62,952 nucleotides of DNA from Christensenella sp. UBA7597 (GCA_002474405.1 DLQW01000015.1:37726-100677), one strand, 5' to 3'; positions 36,228 through 46,218 are shown, counted from the stretch's first letter. The notes: generated by a model not told the origin, from the letters alone. Translations and numbers: made by a program.

Positions 36228-37150
36228 AATCTTTCCCCCAGTTTGTTCATCGCGTATTTCACCGAAAGAGAGATTACGCAGGTGATTACCAGCATTACAA
36301 GCGCGGCGGCGTAAGAATAGCCGATGGCAATCGGCTTGCCGGAATAGCCGTAACGATAAACGTACAGCCCCATTACCATGGCGTTGTTATCCAATCCGCC
36401 GTTGGGCGCGAAAACGTTTACAAGCCCGAAGTTTCCGCCGAGCGACTGATACAGAATAGAAACAACCATAAACGTAACCTGCAGCCATACGGCAGGCATC
36501 GTTATGTATTTCAGCTGCGTCATTTCTCCCGCGCCGTCGATTTTCGCCGCTTCGTAAAGTTCACCGGGAATCTGATGAATGGAAGCGATCATCGTAAGCA
36601 TAAAAAGCCCCACCCCGCACCAGCTTGCAACAAAACCGATTACGCCGAGCGGGTATTTCGTTACCCAGTCGATATCGACGCCGCTTTTAAAAATCGAGCA
36701 TATGGAATTCATCAGTCCCATGCCGGAAGGCATGAATACAAAACCCCAGAGCGAACCTATGATGATGGTGGAAATAACGTTCGGAATATAGAAAACGAAC
36801 TTATAGAACACCACTTCGGGCGTTTTCATGCGAAATCTCGTAAGCGTAACCGCGAAAAGTACCGTTAAAGAACAAATCAGCACCTCTTTAATAAGCGTGA
36901 TGATCAAGTCGTTTTTCAACGCTTTCCAGAATACGCGATCTTTTAAGACGTCGGCATAATTTTTACCCTTGATATACGTCATCGTCTTATAGCCGCTCCA
37001 TTTAAAAAAACTCATTTTAACGGACTGCAAAATCGGAACAACGCAAAACATGAAATAAAGCGCAAATACTACGCCGCACGTTACCGCAAAAAACACCCAC
37101 TTGGATAACGTCATGTTGCTATTGATTTTAAGTCTACGGGTTTTCGCCAT
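36224..37150 (-). CDS. Sugar ABC transporter permease (MalF-like), second system
   Basis: A 308-residue membrane protein with about six helices and the EAA motif YEAAKIDGAGEMTQLKYITMP. The ATG at 37150 is chosen because GAAGGAG lies just upstream; a longer frame reaches into the hairpin region before it and has no leader logic. It follows the binding-protein gene after an intercistronic stem-loop. Confidence 0.93.
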   Translation of the reverse strand: MAKTRRLKINSNMTLSKWVFFAVTCGVVFALYFMFCVVPILQSVKMSFFKWSGYKTMTYIKGKNYADVLKDRVFWKALKNDLIITLIKEVLICSLTVLFAVTLTRFRMKTPEVVFYKFVFYIPNVISTIIIGSLWGFVFMPSGMGLMNSICSIFKSGVDIDWVTKYPLGVIGFVASWCGVGLFMLTMIASIHQIPGELYEAAKIDGAGEMTQLKYITMPAVWLQVTFMVVSILYQSLGGNFGLVNVFAPNGGLDNNAMVMGLYVYRYGYSGKPIAIGYSYAAALVMLVITCVISLSVKYAMNKLGERL

Positions 37151-37188
37151 CCTTTGTCGCTCCTTCAGATAAAAAAGATAACTTTTTC

Positions 37189-37223
37189 TTTTCCCGCACG
37201 CAGGATTGCCGCGCGCGGGAAAA
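37189..37223 (-). other. Intercistronic stem-loop after the binding-protein gene
   Basis: TTTTCCCGC-a-CGC (37189-37201) pairs with GCG-c-GCGGGAAAA (37211-37223): a 13-nt arm with one mismatch and a 9-nt loop. It lies in the 79-nt gap between the binding protein and permease genes. Such stems often let the binding protein be made in excess over the permeases. Confidence 0.6.
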
Positions 37224-37229
37224 ATCGCT

Positions 37230-38537
37230 TTACGAAAGTTGTTGTCTTGCCTGTGCCACAAGTTCGTCGCACACGGCGTCCACCGTTTTCGTTCCCGCAA
37301 CGATGGAGTTTACGCCCTGATTGAATACAGAGTCCACTCCGCCCCAGCTGCCCACGTGAAGAACGCGCTTATATGCGGGATTGCTCATCACCGACTGCGC
37401 ATATCTCAACACTTCGGAAACTTTCGTTTCGTCCAGTTCCACATTGGTAGCCGAAGGAGAATCCGAGCTTTCCGCAAACTTTTTTGCCACGTCGCTGCGA
37501 TACAGATATCTCATGAATTCGAGAGCCGCTTCTTTGTTTTTCGCGTCTTCCGCAATCGCGCACGTCTGCGAAGAAGCGATAATCACCTGCTGTTTCACGT
37601 TCAGCGCGGAAGGAGCGTATCTCATTTCGAATCCGTCGGGAATCGCATTGAGATCCGCCATTTCTTTTCTGAGCCAGAGTCCGTTGGGAATAAACGCCGC
37701 TTTGTGATTGAGCCACTGCATCTGCGATTTGGTATGATCGAGAGACTGGCAGCTTGCAACGGCGTTCGTCTTTTTCACGATGTCCGCAAAACGGTTCATC
37801 ACCGCTTTGAATTCGGCGGAAGTGTACACTTCCGCGTCGCGGGCGTTTTCCACTCTGTCGAAAAATGCGTCGCCGACTTCCGCGAGAGCGGGCAGAATCA
37901 TACCCTGCACGAGATAACCGGAATACACGCCGGGATAGATAAGCGCGGCGGTATCTGCGGTTGCGTTGGCGTCCACCCACGCGGAAAGTTCGTTGTAATT
38001 CGAAGGAACGCTCCAGTTCTTCTGCGTGAACAACGCGTTGTCGTACCACATACCGTAAGAGCTGAGAAGCAAAGGCATACCGAAAGTAATCGTTCTGCCG
38101 TCGGCATAGGTATATTTATGCGCGTAATCCATCATCACTCTGTCGGTGATTTTGACGTCTTCGCCCGCCACAGTAGCGGTTTCAAGCCATTCAGTAAAAT
38201 CGTACAGCATGCCTTCTTCCAGCCACGCTTCCTTTTCAAGCGTACCGTCGAGATATACGAAATCGGGAGGATTGCCGTCGCGCCATTCATCCTGCATCGT
38301 ATCGTTTACGGTGTTGCCGTACATGGGAATAACGTTATATTCGGGATGGTCTTTTTCAAACATTTCCACAACGTATTTCCACATATCCGCGCCGTAGCCG
38401 CCCGTGTAAATCTGAAGGGTAAAATCGGTTTTTCCGTCTTTTCCCGGATTGTTGCCTCCTCCGCCGCTGCATGCCGCCATCGGCGCAGCCATACAAAGCG
38501 AAAGCGTACCGATTACAAGTTTCTTTATTTTTCTCAT
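37230..38537 (-). CDS. Sugar ABC transporter substrate-binding lipoprotein, second system
   Basis: A 435-residue family 1 solute-binding protein. The lipobox ends at Cys23 (MAACSGGG), followed by a Gly/Asn-rich linker and the body starting with FTLQIYTGGYGADMW. PDFVYLDGT and MPLLLSSYGMWYD are typical of the fold. AAGGAG precedes the ATG. It follows the 1562-residue surface glycosidase and precedes the two permeases; it should deliver the products of that enzyme. Ligand unknown. Confidence 0.93.
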   Translation of the reverse strand: MRKIKKLVIGTLSLCMAAPMAACSGGGGNNPGKDGKTDFTLQIYTGGYGADMWKYVVEMFEKDHPEYNVIPMYGNTVNDTMQDEWRDGNPPDFVYLDGTLEKEAWLEEGMLYDFTEWLETATVAGEDVKITDRVMMDYAHKYTYADGRTITFGMPLLLSSYGMWYDNALFTQKNWSVPSNYNELSAWVDANATADTAALIYPGVYSGYLVQGMILPALAEVGDAFFDRVENARDAEVYTSAEFKAVMNRFADIVKKTNAVASCQSLDHTKSQMQWLNHKAAFIPNGLWLRKEMADLNAIPDGFEMRYAPSALNVKQQVIIASSQTCAIAEDAKNKEAALEFMRYLYRSDVAKKFAESSDSPSATNVELDETKVSEVLRYAQSVMSNPAYKRVLHVGSWGGVDSVFNQGVNSIVAGTKTVDAVCDELVAQARQQLS

Positions 38538-38573
38538 GATTTTTCTCCTTTTCCCCGCAGGGAATTTTATTAT

Positions 38574-41500
38574 TTATTTTTTCAGTTTTTTACGTTTTTT
38601 CAACACAGATACCGTTACTATGGAGGCCGCCGCCGCTACCGCCGCAACAGAACAGATAATAACCGCCGCTTTTTTTCCGTTCCCCGACGATCCGTCATCG
38701 GGCTTCGGGTCGCCTGCAGGTTTTTCCGTCCGCAAAAGCACGGTGGTACCTGCTTCCATATTCAGTTCCACTTTCAGAACGTTCTTCGCGATATATTCGC
38801 CTTTGAATACGTCGTAAACGTCTACGCGGGAATCGAATTCTATCGTCTTTACTCCGCCGTAAGGAGAAGCCACGGAAACATAGCTGTCGTTTCTGTACAC
38901 CGCGTCGTTTTCGCTTTCCACAAGTTTCACGCCGCAAGTTCTCAGAATGTTTCTCATCAGTTCTTCGGGAATGTTACCCACAGCCGAATAAATAGACATA
39001 TAATATCCGCCGTCTTCCGTCGGCACGGCTTTTACGGCAAGCCCCGTAAGATCGCTGTTATAAATCTTTCCGAGCGTTTCCGCCTCTTTATCCGTTACGT
39101 AGAACATAGGGTCCACTTTCGTCGAACCGATTCTTCCGTAAAGCTGCCCGCCGAGCCCTTTGGTAAACGATTCGTTTCCGACGATTCTGATTCCGTAGCT
39201 CGACGCCGGCGCCCTTGCAAGCGTTATATCCGTAAGCGCCGAAACATAGTCCGCCGACATCGTTCCGTCTGTGCCGTAAATGCCGGGCGCGCCTACCCAG
39301 ATGATTGTTTTTCCGTCTTTTTTCAGATATTTGTTAATCGCCGTTTTCTGTTTTTCCGAAACGTTCGTGGCGAGAATCAGATATACGTCGTAATCTCTGT
39401 CGAAACCGTCTTCCACATCGGAAAGATACAACATATCGTGAGACGTACCGATATGTCCCAGACTTTCTTTCTGTTCGTAAAGCGCGTCGTACAGGAAATG
39501 ATACGTGCCGTCGAACGAATAAGCAAGCGTTGTGGCAAGATCGTCGCCTACAATGAACGCGATGCGGGAATTGCTCTTCACGGGCTGCTGCACCGCTCTG
39601 TCCCATTCTTCCTTGGCGGTTTTAATCATCGAATAGATTTCGGGATCGTCGAACCAGCCGCCGTACATATCGTACCACCAAAGTCCCGCGCCCTTAATCA
39701 TCATATTCGCAAAATCTCTCTTTAACGCTTCCACGGAATCTTTCAGCGTGTACGTTTTGCCCCACTCCGCCAGAACCGCCGGATTCGTCGATTTGCTGTC
39801 GAAATAAACGGTACGGCTGTCGCATTCGATAATCGGAAGTTTTCCCGCCGCGATCACCGAATCCACCATCATCATATAAGAAGCGCTCATACCGAGAAGT
39901 CGTTCGTCGTAACAGATCGGCGAGCAAAGGAAATCGATATACGGGGAGGCGAGCACTCTGGAAATGGATGCGTTCGCCAGACCGTTGGCTTCATAAGTGA
40001 GTCCGTGCGTAAGATATCCGTTATACGTGCCCACTATCCACTTATTATCGATGGCTTCTTTCACGACTTCGGCAAGATACAGTATGCTGTCCGTCGTCAT
40101 ATCGCTCATAAAACAGTGGAAATCGATGACGTTCCGCTGTGCTTTTCCGTCAAGCAGGGTTTCGTATGTGTACGCCTTTCTTTCTTCGTACGTGGGAACG
40201 GAAGCCGTTTCAAACGTGATTCCTTTCTTTCCCCAGGCATCCGCCAACGCTTCCGCCGTAATATACTTTTCTTTCAGCCAGCTGCGGAACGCATTCAGCG
40301 CGTCCGTGCCAAAATCGGCACATTCCGAAAGAGTAACTCCGTAATATTGCCATTCAAACGTTGCGCCCGCCGCGATTTTCACGGCGAACATATGCCCGGC
40401 ATACGGCTGCGCGAGAACATGCTCTAAAAGCGCCCGGTAAAATACCCCTACGTCCTCTCTCCACTTTTTCGAAGCATAACTGATGCCCGCTTTGTTGCCC
40501 TTGCTGTCAACGGCATACGAACCGGGATTTTCTTTGAACCACCATTCGGGCGGATCCGCATCCAGCATCAGCATCAGTTTTGCCGACGGCGCGCCCTGAA
40601 GCGTTTCGTACACCACTCCGTCAAGCGCCGAAAAATCATAATCGCCGTATCCGTTCCACATAGAGCCGGAACTGTTCATATTGTATATACGGCAGTTGGG
40701 AAGGCACATCAGATCGACGCCCGCGCCGTACATGCCTGCGGCGTATTCCACGTTAAATACCGTTTTCTGTTCGCGGAGGTACATCATCGGCGCCACTTTT
40801 TCGCCGTTTACCGTCAGTTGCACTCTGCCGTTTTCCTTCACGATTCTGCTTTCGGTGAAAACAACGCCGCCCGTAGTGATGGCTACATATTTTCCGCGGA
40901 TAATATTTTTGTTGTATCTGCTGTTCGTAATGTTGAATTCTTCCGTATCGAACTGAAGCTGATAATTATCCGAAGCAAGATAATCGGGCACTTCCACGCT
41001 GTAGGTAACGATGTTATCTTCGTCGATTATCCATTCCGAAGATTTGCTGCCCGAAACAAGCGTGGGAATCAGCCAGGTTTCCAGCACTTCGTCTTCGTCG
41101 GCGACATATTTGCTTCTGAAATTCACCCTGAACGAAATATTTCCCGTTATCAGCTCTTTGATATGCGCGTTTATCGTAAATACAACCGTTTCCCCCGCGT
41201 TTGCAGCTTCGGATACCGTGATGGACGCGATTGTGATTTTAGGCAATGATTCCGCGTTCTGCTGATAATTGATTTCGCCCCACGGCATGCACGGAGGCGC
41301 GCCGATGACAAAACACTGTTTCCAGTCGGAATCGTCGTATCCCGTTTTTATCCAGTCGGAAGATTCTATCCGGCTTTCTCCGCCGTTGTACGAAAGAAGC
41401 GTACCGTCGGAATAAATACGCATCTTCTTGCCGCTTTCAAGCGTCATTTCCAGATCGAAAAGCACGCCGCCGTAATAAGATTCGTTATATACTTCGAAAG

Positions 41501-43262
41501 CAAGCGTGTTTTCGCCGACGACAAGTTGATCCTTGATGTGCGCCACCAGCACTTTCGCCCACGCGCCTTTCCCCGGATCTTCCAGTTCTTGTCCGTTGAC
41601 ATAAGAAGTAATTCTGTCGTCGCCGGTAATCTGAATCTGCGCCGAAACGACAGGTTCGGTAAGCGTGAACGTCTTGCGGTAATAGGCATACATATAAGCG
41701 CCGCCGTACGCTACGTCCGCATACGGGAAGCACACCCACTTCGCTTCCCAGCCGCTGCCCGCGGTTTTAGGGTCGTACGTTTTATCTATTCTGATATTAT
41801 CGAACGACGCTTTGCCGCTGCCCGTATTTTTATAAATAATTTCTGTATATGTACCCTGCGGCTCGGTGAATTCCGCCAAAAACTGTCCGTCGTTCACCTG
41901 CAATTCGAATACCTTGTTATCGAGAAGTTTTCTGTTATAATCAAGCCATCTGAGTTCAATGACGGGTTTCGCGTTTCCTTCCGTCGCGCACTCGCCCGTA
42001 ATCGAATAACCGTTACCGTACAAAAGCGAAAGAGTCTCCGTTTTTGCCTGTTTGCCCGCCGTAAGCACGAGTTTCCCCTCGGAAAACATTCCGGGTTCGG
42101 CTTCGAATCCGTCGGGAACGCCGTCGCTTGAAATGCTTTCGAAATCTTCCGTATACGCTACGTTTCCCGATTCTCTGCAATATACGCCGTCGATATAGCA
42201 ATCGGCTTTCCCTTTCGTGATTGTTATCGTATACCCTACGGAAACGGAGCCTTGCGGAGCAACGTATCTGATCCATACGTCCGTCCAGTCGGAAAGCCCT
42301 TCCCCGCTTTTCAGATACACGTAAGGGCTCGTCTGTGTGGCGATGGTGTTGCCCGCGCTGCCGTAATAACTCACCGTAATCGTGGCTCTCGCGCCCTTGG
42401 AATTTTCAGAACGCATGCGGAACCCGATGTCGTACGAGCCTGCGGAACGCACTTCTGTTTTCGCCAGCGACGTCATCGTGAACGCCGAAACGTAATCTTC
42501 CCGCACAATGTGCGCCGAAGTTTTTCCGTCGTAATAAACCTCGTCGCTGAACGAAAAATCGGAACCGTTGGACATCGTCCAGCCGAGCGGCGTTTCCATG
42601 TCGCCGAAACGTTCGAATCCGCCGTTGAATTCTATTTTATCCAGCTTTTCGATAGAAAAATCGTCGTAAAACACGGCGTTTTCTCCCGTAGGGGCGATAT
42701 CCAGCTGCAACATGGCTTTCGCCGCGTCGGAATCGGTGGTAAATGCGGCGGAAATTTGTCTGTAACCGTCGGTTGTCCCCGCTACCGTGGCGGTATCTAC
42801 CCAAAGATACGTGTTTTTCGTTCCGTTACCGTTACTTTTAAACTGTCTGATGCAAAGAGAACTCGTCGCCGTAGACGAATCGGAGCGGTAATAAAACGAA
42901 AGAAGATAGGTCTTTCCTCCGACCACCTGAAATTCGGCGCTGTTCACAACGCCTCTTATCATACTGTCGCTCGATTTATTAACGCATTTCAGCGAATTTC
43001 CGTTGCGCGCGTCGTTTCCGCTTACGACGGAAAAAGTTACGTCTGCAAGCGAACTGTCCGTCTCGTTTAACGCCACCCACGACGTCCAGTTTGCGGGCAT
43101 ATTTCCGTTAAGCGTTTCAAATCCCGGATTAGCGATTTCCGATACAACGTCCTCGGCGGACGTTCTGTAAATCAGCCCGAACCCGCAAGAAACCGAAATA
43201 AATGCCAGAATCGAACACGCAAGGATGGCGAAAGCCCTTATTTTCTTAAAACAAAACTTCAT
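38574..43262 (-). CDS. Giant multidomain surface glycosidase, GH42-like clan A barrel
   Basis: A 1562-residue secreted protein. Order: signal peptide (1-36); CBM-like sandwiches at about 40-210 and 212-370 (NPGFETLNGNMPANW and FNGGFERFGDME starts); a third at 370-495; a domain like the N-terminal lectin domain of GH78 (about 500-655, AKWVCFPYADVAYGG); linker sandwiches; a TIM barrel (about 810-1230); a Rossmann-like domain resembling the GH42 trimerisation domain (1240-1480); and a C-terminal membrane segment with a KKRKKLKK end. Glu970 (ATFEWQYYG) and Glu1146 (PIIECDSRT) are placed like acid/base and nucleophile of clan A enzymes. AGAGGAGG precedes the ATG. A beta-galactosidase-like activity is the best guess; specificity is open. 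Confidence 0.8.
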   Translation of the reverse strand: MKFCFKKIRAFAILACSILAFISVSCGFGLIYRTSAEDVVSEIANPGFETLNGNMPANWTSWVALNETDSSLADVTFSVVSGNDARNGNSLKCVNKSSDSMIRGVVNSAEFQVVGGKTYLLSFYYRSDSSTATSSLCIRQFKSNGNGTKNTYLWVDTATVAGTTDGYRQISAAFTTDSDAAKAMLQLDIAPTGENAVFYDDFSIEKLDKIEFNGGFERFGDMETPLGWTMSNGSDFSFSDEVYYDGKTSAHIVREDYVSAFTMTSLAKTEVRSAGSYDIGFRMRSENSKGARATITVSYYGSAGNTIATQTSPYVYLKSGEGLSDWTDVWIRYVAPQGSVSVGYTITITKGKADCYIDGVYCRESGNVAYTEDFESISSDGVPDGFEAEPGMFSEGKLVLTAGKQAKTETLSLLYGNGYSITGECATEGNAKPVIELRWLDYNRKLLDNKVFELQVNDGQFLAEFTEPQGTYTEIIYKNTGSGKASFDNIRIDKTYDPKTAGSGWEAKWVCFPYADVAYGGAYMYAYYRKTFTLTEPVVSAQIQITGDDRITSYVNGQELEDPGKGAWAKVLVAHIKDQLVVGENTLAFEVYNESYYGGVLFDLEMTLESGKKMRIYSDGTLLSYNGGESRIESSDWIKTGYDDSDWKQCFVIGAPPCMPWGEINYQQNAESLPKITIASITVSEAANAGETVVFTINAHIKELITGNISFRVNFRSKYVADEDEVLETWLIPTLVSGSKSSEWIIDEDNIVTYSVEVPDYLASDNYQLQFDTEEFNITNSRYNKNIIRGKYVAITTGGVVFTESRIVKENGRVQLTVNGEKVAPMMYLREQKTVFNVEYAAGMYGAGVDLMCLPNCRIYNMNSSGSMWNGYGDYDFSALDGVVYETLQGAPSAKLMLMLDADPPEWWFKENPGSYAVDSKGNKAGISYASKKWREDVGVFYRALLEHVLAQPYAGHMFAVKIAAGATFEWQYYGVTLSECADFGTDALNAFRSWLKEKYITAEALADAWGKKGITFETASVPTYEERKAYTYETLLDGKAQRNVIDFHCFMSDMTTDSILYLAEVVKEAIDNKWIVGTYNGYLTHGLTYEANGLANASISRVLASPYIDFLCSPICYDERLLGMSASYMMMVDSVIAAGKLPIIECDSRTVYFDSKSTNPAVLAEWGKTYTLKDSVEALKRDFANMMIKGAGLWWYDMYGGWFDDPEIYSMIKTAKEEWDRAVQQPVKSNSRIAFIVGDDLATTLAYSFDGTYHFLYDALYEQKESLGHIGTSHDMLYLSDVEDGFDRDYDVYLILATNVSEKQKTAINKYLKKDGKTIIWVGAPGIYGTDGTMSADYVSALTDITLARAPASSYGIRIVGNESFTKGLGGQLYGRIGSTKVDPMFYVTDKEAETLGKIYNSDLTGLAVKAVPTEDGGYYMSIYSAVGNIPEELMRNILRTCGVKLVESENDAVYRNDSYVSVASPYGGVKTIEFDSRVDVYDVFKGEYIAKNVLKVELNMEAGTTVLLRTEKPAGDPKPDDGSSGNGKKAAVIICSVAAVAAAASIVTVSVLKKRKKLKK

Positions 43263-43468
43263 TTACAGGTTTTCCTCCTCTGATAATTCCGACGGGGCTA
43301 CCCGTCGTACCGACCGGAACAATACAAACTTATCTTAACCGCAATCTTCGATATTCCGCCGCGCTTTCCGGCACATGCACAGGTTAAAAATTCAATGGTA
43401 GCTCTGTTCGTATTATTTTTCGGCGGTATTCATGATAGCCCCGTCCGTACTTCCTGCTTCGATTTTTT

Positions 43469-45994
43469 TCAATCTTTTCTGCGTTTTCCTATCACGAACG
43501 CCGCTGCAAGCGCTCCGCCAAGCGCGATTATCCCGCCGGAAACGCTCGATTTGCATCCGCCCGAAGGTTTTTCGTCGCCGGAATCTTCGGGTTTATAATC
43601 GGGATCTTCCGCGTTGCATACAGTGCATTTTCCGTCTTTAAAATCGTGCGGCTTTTTTGCAATCACGCTGATGTTGCCTTTCGAACCGCATACTTTACAA
43701 ACGTCCTGCTCGGTACCGTTTGCCGTGCACATTGCTTCTTTCAGAATTTCTTTTTCGTAAACATGCTCTCCCGTAGCGGGAAGAACGGTTACGTTGAATT
43801 CCTGATGACATACCTTGCACACGTCTTTATCCACCCCGTCTTTGCAGGAAGCGTCTTCGTGAACATGTTCGTACTCATGCGGCAGCATAGGAATTTTTTC
43901 GATAAACACGTTCTTTTCGCAATCGCCACAATAATAGTACGATCCGCCGATCGACGTACAGGTAGCTTCTATGGTAGTAACGTCGCTTTCCGCGGGCGTT
44001 ATGTGCGTATGCGAACCGAGGAAAAGTTTTTTGAATGCGGTATATTCCGTTGCCGTAAATTTGAGTTTTACGGATTCGGTGCCTGCGGGGAGTTCGATAA
44101 ACCCGTTTTCGTCGGCTGCGATTTCCGTATCGCCCACAAGCGCGGAAACTTTCACGCTGCCCGTATAAAGTTTGTAGCCGAGCGCGAGCGTGCGCTGCGA
44201 TACGGCGATATCTTTACTGATTGCGCTCGCGGGGGCGGCGTCCGTTCCGTATAGGCAGATTTTCCAGTCGGGCTGCGCGCCGGCTTCCCATCTCGTATCG
44301 AATACCAACCCGTAAATATTACCGTCGCCTTCGAACGTCCAGTCCTGCGCCACGTAGTTTACGTTGCCGTCGAACGTGCCGTGCGGGAATTCGTTTGCGC
44401 CCAGCACAATTTCCGGTGCAACCAGCGTTTTATTCGTGATGAATTCGTTTCCCGCCGCGTCAACAATCGAGAAGTTTCTGAAATACGTCGGCCAGCTGAT
44501 GCCCGCGTCTCCGTAAATTTCGAAATGACTTCCTTCACGGGCTGTGAATTTCACTTCTTTATGCGTCCAGGATGCAACCGTTGCCTGCGTAAGCGTGCAG
44601 ATATCTTTCAGATTTTCTTCCGCATCGCCCCATCCGTTGCCATAGAACACATTACCTGCCGAAGCACCGCCCGAACGATAATCGAAACTCAGCGTATATT
44701 CCGTTCCCGCAACCAGTCTGGAAACGTCCGGCATAAGATAGCCTCTCGTTCCCGTCGAATCGTCTTTCGTCGCCGCGGAAGATGCAAATACATACGTGCC
44801 GTCGGTCTGTTTCGCCACGTTATAGTTTCCGCCGTAAGTGTACCCTTCCAGATACGCCCCGGAAAACGAGCCGTTGGATATGTACTGCATGGTTGCTCCG
44901 TCTTCGTCCGTGCCCGTAATCGAAAGTTCGTCGATCAGGTAACCGCCGTAAGAAGCGATGCCTATCCAGTTGATATCCGTCTGCCCTGCCACGGCGGTAA
45001 ATTCGTAATTATACGTTTGCCATTCCGTATCCGGCGTTCCCGCAGTGCTGTTTACGGGCGCGGCATACCACACGCGTTCGCCCGATGTAGTTACGTTGTC
45101 GAGACGGATGCTGAGTCTGTCCGCCGTGCCGCCTGCCGTGTTTTTATATTTGAACGATAAGCGATACGTTTTGCCGTGCGGCAATATGCCGAACACCGTT
45201 TTATATACGTCGTTGTGATTGAGTTTCAGCGATTTCCCGTCGCCGTCGGAACTATCCGAAGAAATATTTACGCCGCTTAATACGGGCATGGAAGCGGGAT
45301 CTTCGCTTGCGCCGTCGTTCCCTAAGCCGATCATTTTGAAAGTTTCGCTGTTCACGCCCGCGTTGGAAGCCTTTACGGTGATATCGTCAATATAAAAATC
45401 GCCGACTCCTTCTGCGCAAATTTTAAGAACAAGCGTTTTGGCGGACGTGGACGTCTTATACGAAAAAGTCGTTTCCGTCCAGTCGTCTCTTCTGCCGTCT
45501 ACCGAATTCAGAACGGCATGTTCGTCGCCGATCACCGCTCCGTTGGCGTTCTGCTCTTTTACTTTAAAGCAAACCTTGTTATTTGCCGTCTGCGTACAAA
45601 TACTCTTCACGAACGCGCCGATGACGTAATTCTGATCCGCTTTCACGTCGAAAGCGTAAGAATACATCACAAGTTCGCCGTCGCCCTTTTCCCGCTTCAG
45701 GTGCATGGCGTTGCCCGTTCTGCCGTTTTCCGTTGCGAGAACGTGCAGATTTTGCGATTCGTACGAAAAACCGCGTTCGTTTCCGGCGGCATCTTTATCG
45801 TTATAAAAATAATACTGCCACCCGGAAAGCGCCTCGTTCGCCCCCGCAATATCCACCGCTTCCGAAGTGAAGCCTTTGGGAACAACGATCGTTTCTTCCT
45901 GCGCGCCCGCAATTACAGACGCCATAGAAGAAACCGACAGCGCCGCAATCAACGCCGCGGAAGCCATTATTCCTGTTTTGCCGAATTTTTTCAT
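43469..45994 (-). CDS. Secreted multi-CBM protein with Cys-pair repeats and GC-type C-terminal tail
   Basis: An 841-residue surface protein. After a signal peptide (1-30) come three CBM4/9-like jelly-rolls (about 35-212, 213-370, 372-530), another beta region (530-660), four Cys-pair motifs (YCGDC, VCKVC, VCKVC, CTVC; about 665-800) and a tail GGCKSSVSGG, hydrophobic stretch, GKRRKD (808-841). No catalytic domain is recognised, so it probably binds glycan at the surface. AAGGAGG precedes the ATG. It is a paralogue of the gene at 46421: the leader MKKFGK, the LPHG.NYRLSFKYK block and the GAYLE.Y..G block recur. The Cys repeats are common in clostridial surface proteins and may be zinc ribbons. 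Confidence 0.85.
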   Translation of the reverse strand: MKKFGKTGIMASAALIAALSVSSMASVIAGAQEETIVVPKGFTSEAVDIAGANEALSGWQYYFYNDKDAAGNERGFSYESQNLHVLATENGRTGNAMHLKREKGDGELVMYSYAFDVKADQNYVIGAFVKSICTQTANNKVCFKVKEQNANGAVIGDEHAVLNSVDGRRDDWTETTFSYKTSTSAKTLVLKICAEGVGDFYIDDITVKASNAGVNSETFKMIGLGNDGASEDPASMPVLSGVNISSDSSDGDGKSLKLNHNDVYKTVFGILPHGKTYRLSFKYKNTAGGTADRLSIRLDNVTTSGERVWYAAPVNSTAGTPDTEWQTYNYEFTAVAGQTDINWIGIASYGGYLIDELSITGTDEDGATMQYISNGSFSGAYLEGYTYGGNYNVAKQTDGTYVFASSAATKDDSTGTRGYLMPDVSRLVAGTEYTLSFDYRSGGASAGNVFYGNGWGDAEENLKDICTLTQATVASWTHKEVKFTAREGSHFEIYGDAGISWPTYFRNFSIVDAAGNEFITNKTLVAPEIVLGANEFPHGTFDGNVNYVAQDWTFEGDGNIYGLVFDTRWEAGAQPDWKICLYGTDAAPASAISKDIAVSQRTLALGYKLYTGSVKVSALVGDTEIAADENGFIELPAGTESVKLKFTATEYTAFKKLFLGSHTHITPAESDVTTIEATCTSIGGSYYYCGDCEKNVFIEKIPMLPHEYEHVHEDASCKDGVDKDVCKVCHQEFNVTVLPATGEHVYEKEILKEAMCTANGTEQDVCKVCGSKGNISVIAKKPHDFKDGKCTVCNAEDPDYKPEDSGDEKPSGGCKSSVSGGIIALGGALAAAFVIGKRRKD

Positions 45995-46016
45995 GAATTC
46001 TCCTCCTTAAGATTTC

Positions 46017-46045
46017 AAGCCGCCGTTACTTTCGTTCGGCGGCTT
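46017..46045 (-). other. 5' leader stem-loop of the CBM gene
   Basis: AAGCCGCCG (46017-46025) and CGGCGGCTT (46037-46045) form a perfect 9-bp stem about 8 nt before the AAGGAGG of the 45994 gene. A related, weaker stem occupies the same place before the paralogue at 48703. It may stabilise the mRNA or control ribosome access. Confidence 0.55.
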
Positions 46046-46085
46046 TTTGTTCCGAGCATAAACATTGTACTACGAAAAAAGCCGT

Positions 46086-46182
46086 TTGTCTTGTCTTATT
46101 TCATAGAAAAAGTGCTTTTTTATACAATTTTATCCGAAAAAACGGCAATTTTACATTTTTTTGTGCGCTTATCCGCAAATCG
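46086..46182. repeat. Duplicated promoter region, copy B
   Basis: This 97-nt stretch matches 48796-48893 along its length; the first 46 nt differ at only two positions. On the minus strand it places GACAAGACAA about 16 nt before a TACAAT -10 box (46065-46070 region) for the 45994 gene, with no good -35 box. An activator site is likely. Confidence 0.7.
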
Positions 46183-46218
46183 CCCGCAACCGCGGGAATC
46201 TGCGCCGCAACGCTTTCC

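Noticed and set aside
37206..39725. Open frame of 839 codons on the plus strand opposite the binding protein and surface glycosidase genes
   Set aside because: The translation is Arg/His/Phe-rich without any recognisable motif; the minus-strand genes have clear domains.
46017..46045. Terminator reading on the plus strand (stem followed by TTTTT)
   Set aside because: No plus-strand transcript is expected to arrive there; on the minus strand it is in the 5' leader of the CBM gene.
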